Position numbers and translations under genes: made by a program
Source: Ilumatobacteraceae bacterium
GTDB taxonomy: Bacteria > Actinomycetota > Acidimicrobiia > Acidimicrobiales > Ilumatobacteraceae
NCBI GenBank assembly: GCA_021298435.1
Contig: JAJTFJ010000007.1
Coordinates: 1 to 56,207, forward strand
Reading direction: 5' to 3'
Length of the DNA: 56,207 nucleotides
Part shown: positions 50,218 through 56,207 of the stretch, in pieces
How the letters are laid out: the number at the start of each line of letters is the position of its first letter
Numbering within the stretch: the first letter of the stretch is position 1
Notes under the pieces: generated by a model
Databases searched by the model: none
Told to the model about the DNA's origin: nothing
Seen by the model: the letters and a program-made list of their open reading frames with translations, nothing else

Positions 50218-51588
50218 GTGACCAAATTAAAGCTTGTGCATCGTTGTTCCGACTGCGGAACCTCTTTCCCTAAATGGTCCGGCCGTTGTTTGTCATGCGG
50301 CGCATGGAACTCCTTGGTGGAAGACGTCGAAGGGCCCGACGAGTCCCACGCAACATTGGCGGCAGGCCTTGCTCTTGTCCCTCCCGGTGAAGCCACCCCC
50401 ATTGGTGATGTCAGTTCACACGAAAGTGATCCAGTACCCACTGGCATTGGTGAACTTGATCGCGTTTTGGGTGGCGGCTTAGTTCCTGGTTCAGTCACTT
50501 TGTTGGGTGGAGAACCTGGTATCGGCAAGAGCACTCTGTTGTTGCAGTTACTTGCAGGAGCAACAGGACCCACTTTGTATGTGACGGCGGAAGAAAGCGC
50601 ACAACAAGTTCGTCTTCGCGCTGATCGTCTCGGTGCTGTCAGTCCTCAACTGTGGTTGTTGCCAGAAATGTCAATGCCCAACATCATTGCGGCCATCGAC
50701 AAAATCTCTCCTGCGCTTGTCGTCGTTGACTCCATTCAAACTGTTGTTGATCCCGAACTCGGTTCTGCCCCAGGTTCAGTTGTTCAAGTGCGTGGTTGTG
50801 CACATCGTCTTGTGCAAGAAGCCAAACGACGCAATGTCAGTATCGTGATTGTTGGTCATGTCACAAAAGAAGGTGGCTTAGCTGGTCCACGCGTTCTCGA
50901 GCATGTTGTCGACACTGTGCTGTCGTTTGAAGGTGAGCGTCATAACGCACTGCGTTTACTGCGTGCGTCAAAACATCGCTTTGGCCCCAACAATGAACTC
51001 GGATTGTTCGAGATGACAGAAACAGGTTTGCAAGGTGTTCCCGATGCAAGTTCTTTGTTCCTCACCGATCGTCGCACCGGCGTTCCTGGCTCTGTTGTTG
51101 TGCCAACAATCGAGGGCCAACGTCCACTGTTGGTTGAACTGCAAACACTCACCAACCCTGTGAACTCCGGTGTCCCCGCACGTCGCAGTGCTCAAGGTGT
51201 TGATCACGGACGACTTTCTATGTTGTTGGCAGTGTTGGAACGTCGCGCACGTGTCAGCCTTGCTGCACACGAGGTTTACGCATCTGTTGTTGGCGGCGTA
51301 AAACTGAGCGAGCCCGCCGCAGACCTCGGCTTGTGTCTTGCTCTCGTCTCGGCAATCACCAATGTTCCGCTTCCCGCAGATCTTGTTGTCATCGGTGAAG
51401 TGGGGCTTGCCGGTGAAGTGCGCCAAGTCGGCCACCTCGGTCAGCGTCTCAATGAAGCTGCTCGTCTTGGGTTCAGCCAGGCCATCGTTCCCGCCAGTGC
51501 GCCCGATATCAATGTGGGCTGCACCATCCGGCGAGCCAGCACGCTCAACGAGGCCCTTGCCCTCGCTGGCCTCACCACCAACGGCTAA
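50218..51588 (+). CDS. radA: DNA repair protein RadA
   Basis: 456 residues from GTG 50218. N-terminal zinc finger C10-x2-C13-x10-C24-x2-C27, RecA-like domain with Walker A GEPGIGKST at 98-106, and the RadA motif at 252-256, here KHRFG instead of the usual KNRFG. The Lon-like C-terminal domain is intact (VGGVKLSEPAADLGLCLALVSAIT). It promotes branch migration in recombination. Located next to clpC, as in other actinobacteria. Confidence 0.95.
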   Translation: MTKLKLVHRCSDCGTSFPKWSGRCLSCGAWNSLVEDVEGPDESHATLAAGLALVPPGEATPIGDVSSHESDPVPTGIGELDRVLGGGLVPGSVTLLGGEPGIGKSTLLLQLLAGATGPTLYVTAEESAQQVRLRADRLGAVSPQLWLLPEMSMPNIIAAIDKISPALVVVDSIQTVVDPELGSAPGSVVQVRGCAHRLVQEAKRRNVSIVIVGHVTKEGGLAGPRVLEHVVDTVLSFEGERHNALRLLRASKHRFGPNNELGLFEMTETGLQGVPDASSLFLTDRRTGVPGSVVVPTIEGQRPLLVELQTLTNPVNSGVPARRSAQGVDHGRLSMLLAVLERRARVSLAAHEVYASVVGGVKLSEPAADLGLCLALVSAITNVPLPADLVVIGEVGLAGEVRQVGHLGQRLNEAARLGFSQAIVPASAPDINVGCTIRRASTLNEALALAGLTTNG

Positions 51589-51670
51589 GGCTTCCGACAC
51601 CAGTCTCAGGCCCGCAGAACAGCCGACCCCCATTGGGTAGAACCCCAGTAGTTGTTGGTTGATCTCCATT

Positions 51671-51685
51671 GTTAGAGTGTCTAAC
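51671..51685 (+). promoter_or_regulatory. Perfect inverted repeat just upstream of yeiH
   Basis: GTTAGA GTG TCTAAC, one nucleotide before the ATG at 51687. A bound regulator would occlude the ribosome-binding site and the start region; the TetR gene in the same operon is the obvious candidate. Confidence 0.6.
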
Positions 51686-51686
51686 T

Positions 51687-52712
51687 ATGTTGTCGCTGCA
51701 GGGCTCCGCCACACAGGCTCGACTTCTTTCCCCTGGGCTGGCACTTGCCGGCGGTGCCGTGGCTGTTGGCTTTGCAGCCAATTCTCAGTTGTCCAGCCTG
51801 TCCGCTCTCACTGTTGCCCTATTAATAGGTGCAGTGCTCGGCAACCTCGGACTGATCCCCTCCATGGCCGATGCCGGTTTGAAGTTCGCTGCCCGACACC
51901 TTCTGCGCGCAGGCATTGTTCTCCTCGGTCTACAGCTCTCGTTACGTGAAGTCGCACATCTCGGTGGCAAAGGTTTCGTCGCCGTCATTGCAGTGGTCAT
52001 CATCACCTTCTTCGGAACACAATTCATCGCACAGTGGCTTGGTGTGTCACCTGGTCTCGGGTTACTCACCGCAACTGGCTACTCCATCTGCGGAGTCTCT
52101 GCCATCAGCGCCATGACTGGCGCAGTGGATGGCGACGAAGAAGACGCAACGTACGCCATCGCACTTGTCACCATGTTCGGCAGCATTTGCATTTTTGCAT
52201 TACCGATTCTTGGACATCTCTTCGACATGGGCAATGTTCGCTTTGGTCTCTGGGCCGGATCATCAGTTCACGATGTTGCACAAGTGGTTGCAACATCTAC
52301 TGCGTACTCCAGTGAATCTCTCAAGGGCGCCGTGATTGTCAAGTTGTCACGTGTGATTCTTCTTGCGCCTCTTGTTGCGTACTTTGCATATCAGCATCGC
52401 ACCGCCAACAAGCACACCTCTACAAGCGGAGCAAAGGTTGTGAAGACATCTCCTCTCCCCTTGTTCATCATCTTGTTTCTTGCAATGGTGTGTGTGCGTA
52501 CCACCGGCTACTTCTCTGACGATGCTCTGCACCAATTCAAAAATCTCGAGAAGATCTTCCTTGCGATGGCCCTCGTTGGGCTTGGCGCCGGTGTAAACAT
52601 CAAGCGATTGCGCGTTCTCGGCTCACGCCCACTTCTTCTCGGCTTGTTCTCGTGGTTGCTGGTGATGGGTACATCGCTCGCCACCATCCGTCTTATCCCA
52701 CTCGACTTCTAA
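51687..52712 (+). CDS. YeiH-family putative sulfate exporter (UPF0324)
   Basis: 341 residues from ATG 51687 (a TTG 18 bp upstream is in frame). Ten or so transmembrane helices in the YeiH/UPF0324 arrangement; the characteristic segments are GNLGLIPSMADAGLKFAARHLLRAGIVLLGLQLSLREV, TATGYSICGVSAISAMTGAVD and WAGSSVHDVAQVVATSTAYS. The family is annotated as a putative sulfate or sulfite exporter; this is not experimentally firm. Next to ssuD, whose product releases sulfite, so a role in removing it is plausible. Inner membrane. Confidence 0.9.
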   Translation: MLSLQGSATQARLLSPGLALAGGAVAVGFAANSQLSSLSALTVALLIGAVLGNLGLIPSMADAGLKFAARHLLRAGIVLLGLQLSLREVAHLGGKGFVAVIAVVIITFFGTQFIAQWLGVSPGLGLLTATGYSICGVSAISAMTGAVDGDEEDATYAIALVTMFGSICIFALPILGHLFDMGNVRFGLWAGSSVHDVAQVVATSTAYSSESLKGAVIVKLSRVILLAPLVAYFAYQHRTANKHTSTSGAKVVKTSPLPLFIILFLAMVCVRTTGYFSDDALHQFKNLEKIFLAMALVGLGAGVNIKRLRVLGSRPLLLGLFSWLLVMGTSLATIRLIPLDF

Positions 52713-52736
52713 AGATCTACAACAAAGGAAAACACA

Positions 52737-53843
52737 ATGATTGAAATGAATTGGTTCCTCCCCACAGGTGGTGACTCGCGTGACGTTCTCCCTGACGAGA
52801 ACTCGATTAACCGTGCGCCCAGTCACGAATACCTTGCTCAGGTAGCACGGGCCTGTGAAGACTTGGGTTTTGAAGCCCTTCTCACACCATGTGGCACAGG
52901 GTGTGAAGATGCATGGCTTGCAACGTCATCCATCATTCCGCTCACTAAGCGCATCAAGTTTCTTGTTGCATTCCGTCCAGCACTGATTACGCCAACACTG
53001 GCTGCACAAATGGCCAGCACCATGCAGCGCATGTCTAATGGTCGTTGTTTGGTCAACATCGTTACGGGTGCCGAGCAAGCAGAGCTGGAACGATTCGGCA
53101 TTACTGAGGACAAAGAAACTCGCTACGAACGCACAGGCGAATTCATCCAGGTGATGCGCGGTGCATGGTCGGGCGAACCGTTCACCTTCAAAGGGAAGTT
53201 CTTTGATGTGAAAGAAGCAACCACGCGCGAAGTTCCGAACCCTGTACCGGCAATTTATTTTGGTGGTGCAAGTGAATCCGCAGAAAAGGTTGCAGCCGAA
53301 AACGTCGACCTCTATCTCTCATGGGGCGAAACACCGGAGGCAATCAAAGAGCGTCACGAGCGTGTTGCTGCCCGCGCTGCAGAACATGGTCGCACCATGC
53401 GTTTCGGCATTCGCTTCCACACCATTGCTCGCCCCACTAGTGAAGAGGCATGGGCAGTTGCTGATGGCATCTTGAACTCCATGGCACCCGATGCAATCGA
53501 AAAGGCTCGTGCAGATTTCCTCAGCACTCAATCAGTCGGTCAACGTCGCCAGTTCGACTTGCATGGTGGCGATGTCAACAAGCTGGAAATTCACCCGAAC
53601 GTGTGGGCCGGTATCGGCCTCGTGCGCGGTGGTGTGGGTACCGCGCTCGTGGGCAGTTACGAAGAAGTCGCTGATCGCATTGTGGAATATCACAATCTCG
53701 GAATTGATGCCTTCATCATGTCGGGCTACCCGCATCTTGAAGAGGCCTATTGGTTTGGCGAAGGCGTGATGCCCATCCTGCGTCAGCGCGGCTACTTGCC
53801 TGCGCTTGAGGGTGGACCTACGAAGGTCTTCTCGTTCCGATGA
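52737..53843 (+). CDS. ssuD: FMNH2-dependent alkanesulfonate monooxygenase
   Basis: 368 residues. LLM-fold protein with strong resemblance to E. coli SsuD: MNWFLPTGGD, the TPCGTGCEDAWL Cys motif, KRIKFLVAFRPALITPTLAAQMASTMQRMSNGR, YFGGASESAEKVAAENVDLYLSWGETPE, and WAGIGLVRGGVGTALVG. It cleaves alkanesulfonates to aldehyde and sulfite using FMNH2 and O2. AAAGGA lies upstream of the ATG. Neither SsuE reductase nor SsuABC transporter is visible in the window. The TGA overlaps the glutamine amidotransferase start (ATGA). Confidence 0.93.
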   Translation: MIEMNWFLPTGGDSRDVLPDENSINRAPSHEYLAQVARACEDLGFEALLTPCGTGCEDAWLATSSIIPLTKRIKFLVAFRPALITPTLAAQMASTMQRMSNGRCLVNIVTGAEQAELERFGITEDKETRYERTGEFIQVMRGAWSGEPFTFKGKFFDVKEATTREVPNPVPAIYFGGASESAEKVAAENVDLYLSWGETPEAIKERHERVAARAAEHGRTMRFGIRFHTIARPTSEEAWAVADGILNSMAPDAIEKARADFLSTQSVGQRRQFDLHGGDVNKLEIHPNVWAGIGLVRGGVGTALVGSYEEVADRIVEYHNLGIDAFIMSGYPHLEEAYWFGEGVMPILRQRGYLPALEGGPTKVFSFR

Positions 53844-54538
53844 AAAAGATTGGTCTTCTTCTGGTCGGCCATATTGATGCCGGCAGTCTCCACGTTGGTG
53901 GTGATTACCCCGAGCTGTATGCCGACATTCTTGGTCCACAAGGAATTGAACTCACCACGTATCGGTGCGACGAAGGCCAGATGCCTGATTCATTGAATGA
54001 ACAAGACGGATGGATGTGCTCGCCAAGTCGCCTCAGTGTGTATGACGACCACGCATGGTTACGCGATGTCGAGCAACTTCTGCGTGACATGGTGGCACAA
54101 GAATCTCCGTATGTCGGCATTTGTTTCGGTCATCAACTGATGGGGCAAGCGTTAGGCGCCACAGTTGCAAAGGCCGATTATGGCTGGGGCATTGGTGCAA
54201 AGCATTACGAAGTCGTTGCCCCACAGTCATGGATGGATTCATCAGATGACATCGTGTTGGCCGCCAGCCATCAAGATCAGGTGCAATCGCTCCCCGAAGG
54301 TGCGCGCCTTCTCGCGAAGTCTGACTACTGCCCTATCGGTGGCATGTTGATTGGCGATCGTGCGTGGACACTGCAAGTACACCCAGAATTCTCACCAGCG
54401 CTGGCTGACAGCTTGCTCGCAACGCGTCTTGCATTGTTTGGTGAAGAGAAAGCCAATGCAGCACGCGCAACACTGGCCGAGCCATTACAGCAACAACGAA
54501 TTGCTGGATGGATCTCCAACTTCTTTCATCAGTTCTAA
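53840..54538 (+). CDS. Class I glutamine amidotransferase-like protein
   Basis: 232 residues with the nucleophile Cys95 in GICFGHQLMGQALG and the His181-Glu183 pair in LQVHPEFS, the complete GATase1 triad. The preceding Ser-rich SPSRLSVYDD and the SHQDQV region are typical of stand-alone GMP-synthase-type glutaminase homologues (GuaA-like, PuuD-like or gamma-glutamyl-compound hydrolases). It would hydrolyse a glutamine or gamma-glutamyl bond; partner unknown. Coupled on both sides: ATGA with ssuD and TAATG with the TetR gene. Confidence 0.88.
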   Translation: MKKIGLLLVGHIDAGSLHVGGDYPELYADILGPQGIELTTYRCDEGQMPDSLNEQDGWMCSPSRLSVYDDHAWLRDVEQLLRDMVAQESPYVGICFGHQLMGQALGATVAKADYGWGIGAKHYEVVAPQSWMDSSDDIVLAASHQDQVQSLPEGARLLAKSDYCPIGGMLIGDRAWTLQVHPEFSPALADSLLATRLALFGEEKANAARATLAEPLQQQRIAGWISNFFHQF

Positions 54539-55110
54539 TGTCTGATATTCGTCAACGTCTTTCCCGTGGAATTGTTGTGGAGATGGCCGCGGTAGTTGCC
54601 GATGCCGAAGGCATTGATGCTGTGACACTGCAACGCATTGCGAATGACGCCGGCGTGAAACAGCCAGCGCTCTACCGACATGTTTCGGGCATTGAAGAAC
54701 TCCGCATGTTGTTATCCCTTCGTGCACGAGATGAACTTGTGCGCTATTTGGAAACTGCTATCGGTGGCTCACTTCGTGATGATGCAGTGCTGTCTGCCGC
54801 ACGTGCGTGGCAGAAGTTTGTGCGTGAACACCCAGGCCTGTACAGCGCTACTGATCGTGTTCCTTCGGTGGGAGATCCAGATATCGAAGCGTCGTTATCA
54901 CGCGTAGTTATCACATTGTCAAATGCTCTCGCTGGTTATCGACTCACTGATGATGTGCGTGCCCACTGCGCACGATCGCTTCGCAGTGCGCTGCATGGGT
55001 TCTGTGTTCTTGAAAAAGATCATGGGCACCCGGAGCCGCAAGCAATTGATGCAGGACTCAACAATCTTGTTGAGCTCTTCTGTCGAGGCATCGAGACCCT
55101 CGAGAACTAG
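54538..55110 (+). CDS. TetR/AcrR-family transcriptional regulator
   Basis: 190 residues from ATG 54538, with one-base overlap (TAATG) to the amidotransferase. HTH region about 30-48: AVTLQRIANDAGVKQPALYRHVSG; C-terminal ligand domain of the WHG type (ARAWQKFVREHPGLYSATDRVPS). Last gene of the yeiH-ssuD-amidotransferase-TetR operon, so it probably controls it, perhaps by the inverted repeat at 51671-51685, with a sulfur-related or other effector. Confidence 0.9.
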   Translation: MSDIRQRLSRGIVVEMAAVVADAEGIDAVTLQRIANDAGVKQPALYRHVSGIEELRMLLSLRARDELVRYLETAIGGSLRDDAVLSAARAWQKFVREHPGLYSATDRVPSVGDPDIEASLSRVVITLSNALAGYRLTDDVRAHCARSLRSALHGFCVLEKDHGHPEPQAIDAGLNNLVELFCRGIETLEN

Positions 55111-55146
55111 TCATACAGGGCAACTCAACTTGTCTATTCTTAGTCA

Positions 55147-56115
55147 ATGAAGTTGCTAGAGGACAAAGTGGCAGTGGTTACCGGTGCCGGGAGTGGCCTT
55201 GGTCGCGAGTACGCATATCTACTTGCCTCTTACGGTGCGCATGTTGTCGTCAATGATTACGGTGCAAATGTATTGGGCGAACACATCGGTGAGAAGTCTG
55301 CCGACGCCGTGACACAAGAAATCATCTCGCGCGGCGGGTCTGCAGTTGCGAACTACGACAGCGTTGCTACATGGAACGGAGCACAGTCCATTGTTGAAAA
55401 TGCCCTCAAGAGTTTTGGGCGCATCGACATCTTGGTGAACAATGCGGGAAACAATCGACCATCATCGTTGGTCAAGCTTTCAGAAGAAGACGTCACGAGC
55501 CATCTCGACATTCATCTCAAAGGCACATTGGCAACAAGTCACTTTGCAGCAGCACATTGGAACGATGTCGGGCCAGAACAACATCGCGCAATCATCAACA
55601 CCACATCCGCTGTTGGTCTTCATCCAACGATTGGTGGTGGCGTGTACGCAGCAGTGAAATCTGCAATTGCAGCACTCACTGTTAGCCACGCACAAGAACT
55701 TGCGCCACTTGGTGTACGTGTGAATGCGTTAGCTCCGGCTGCACGCACTCGCATGGTGCAGGAGTCTCCGGGCGTTCTTGCGATGATGCCTGAGTCGGAA
55801 GGGTTTGATCGACATGCGCCCGAACACAATGCGCCACTAGTCGCGTATCTCGCTAGTGAGTTGTGTCGCTTCACAGGCAGAGTGTTTGCGATCGAGGGTC
55901 CAGACGTTGCGATCTATCGACCATTCCAAGTGGAACAAGATTGGTCAACAACTGGCGGCGCGTGGACACCAGAGACTTTGGCGGACGCATTTGCGGAAGC
56001 CGAACAGCATGTGGATTGCCAAGCATTTTTCCCAGGCGGTGTTGTGAGTAACAACGTTCCGCCGAAGCGCACAATGCGTGCGTTAGATGAAGTGGCGCGC
56101 TCGACAGGACACTGA
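55147..56115 (+). CDS. SDR-family oxidoreductase, MFE-2-like (3-hydroxyacyl-CoA dehydrogenase type)
   Basis: 322 residues. Rossmann motif TGAGSGLG at 12-19, NNAG, the active site Y167-x3-K171 (VYAAVKSAI). Segments HVVVNDYGANVLG and GGSAVANYDSV mirror the (3R)-hydroxyacyl-CoA dehydrogenase part of peroxisomal multifunctional enzyme 2. Then an 80-residue C-terminal extension of unknown function (QDWSTTGGAWTPETLADAFAEAEQ). It probably acts in fatty-acid or steroid side-chain oxidation. 36 bp after the TetR stop, with its own -10-like TATTCT. Confidence 0.9.
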   Translation: MKLLEDKVAVVTGAGSGLGREYAYLLASYGAHVVVNDYGANVLGEHIGEKSADAVTQEIISRGGSAVANYDSVATWNGAQSIVENALKSFGRIDILVNNAGNNRPSSLVKLSEEDVTSHLDIHLKGTLATSHFAAAHWNDVGPEQHRAIINTTSAVGLHPTIGGGVYAAVKSAIAALTVSHAQELAPLGVRVNALAPAARTRMVQESPGVLAMMPESEGFDRHAPEHNAPLVAYLASELCRFTGRVFAIEGPDVAIYRPFQVEQDWSTTGGAWTPETLADAFAEAEQHVDCQAFFPGGVVSNNVPPKRTMRALDEVARSTGH

Positions 56116-56137
56116 CTGACCTCTGAAAACAACAAAA

Positions 56138-56163
56138 TCCCCCTGTAAACACAGGGGAATTTT
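56138..56163. terminator. Bidirectional terminator
   Basis: CCCCTGT AAAC ACAGGGG stem (7 bp, perfect) with AATTTT on the right and AAAA upstream on the left, so it serves both the SDR gene on + and the tRNA on -. Confidence 0.75.
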
Positions 56164-56169
56164 CGTTAC

Positions 56170-56207
56170 TGGCGCGCTCGGCAGGACTTGAACCTACAAC
56201 CTTCTGA
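56170..56207 (-). tRNA. 3' half of a tRNA, probably tRNA-Arg (5' part beyond the window)
   Basis: Reverse strand reads the anticodon-stem 3' arm TCAGA, variable loop, T arm GTAGG-TTCAAGT-CCTGC, acceptor CGAGCGC with discriminator G and encoded CCA. The anticodon itself is off the edge; the sequence pattern resembles tRNA-Arg in other bacteria, an inference. Confidence 0.75.

Noticed and set aside
50968-51669. 233-codon antisense frame over radA
   Set aside because: No recognisable domain and the shadow of a well-defined RadA.
1-56207. Classical phage-defence island
   Set aside because: Apart from the toxin-antitoxin pair and the unassigned 494-aa protein, no restriction, CRISPR, CBASS, retron or similar genes are seen.

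Overview
The window looks like a compact piece of an actinobacterial chromosome, most likely a moderate-GC, streamlined member of the Acidimicrobiia (Ilumatobacter-like freshwater or marine lineage). This placement is inferred from several points: a SigR/RsrA-type redox sigma/anti-sigma pair, ClpC-RadA and topA-tmk-holB linkage, a DUF4244-type Flp pilin in a Tad-like cluster, an LppM-like lipoprotein, frequent GTG starts, and SsuD/YeiH and PPOX-type genes. There are no rRNA genes, insertion sequences, CRISPR arrays or prophage genes. No stretch over about 160 bp lacks a gene, stop and start codons overlap repeatedly, and many convergent pairs overlap at their 3' ends.

Layout. 1-2117 (-): alpha/beta hydrolase plus type I sulfatase (sulfatase cut by the window edge). 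2136-5636 (+): two unrecognised proteins, then a secreted phosphodiester glycosidase. 5637-8764 (-): AI-2E/PerM-type permease, asparaginase and MBL-fold hydrolase operon. 8794-11432: MpaB-family oxygenase, AlkX-type DNA glycosylase and cyclophilin. 11499-13625: a cysteine-less DksA-like miniprotein, Bax-inhibitor-1 protein and a sigma-70 factor. 13638-15625: membrane protein and 2-hydroxyacid dehydrogenase. 15679-18954: a five-gene Tad/Flp pilus cluster with an unusual single-chain TadB-TadC protein. 18938-22086: secreted His/Gly/Lys-rich repeat protein divergent from a two-component system. 22095-25437: RsgA and an MMPL transporter. 25503-30326: topA, tmk, holB and a DoxX-like protein. 30329-30999: Phd/RelE toxin-antitoxin operon with palindromic operator, and tRNA-Thr. 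31067-36697: a likely catabolic cluster (Rieske oxygenase, DUF3237, PPOX protein, FAD monooxygenase, DUF3500, patatin). 36694-39945: PG-binding lipoprotein, DUF5522, and a second sulfatase plus alpha/beta hydrolase pair. 39966-41316: MarR, SigR and RsrA. 41374-45779: tilS, a C-X5-R phosphatase-like protein, and an epimerase, hydrolase and renalase-like operon. 45776-51588: polyprenyl synthetase, clpC, LppM-like lipoprotein and radA. 51687-55110: YeiH exporter, SsuD, glutamine amidotransferase and TetR, a sulfonate/sulfite module. 55147-56115: an MFE-2-like SDR, then a bidirectional terminator and the 3' half of a tRNA (probably Arg).

The most interesting signals are: the minimal Tad cluster with a fused TadB-TadC platform and a CpaE-like protein lacking the P-loop lysine; two independent translationally coupled alpha/beta hydrolase-sulfatase pairs; the 494-residue coiled-coil protein with a distinctive C-terminal module; the C-X5-R protein behind tilS; the stripped DksA-like miniprotein; and several clear inverted repeats in short promoter regions (toxin-antitoxin, yeiH, clpC, marR). 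All functional statements come from motif reading only; no searches were run.
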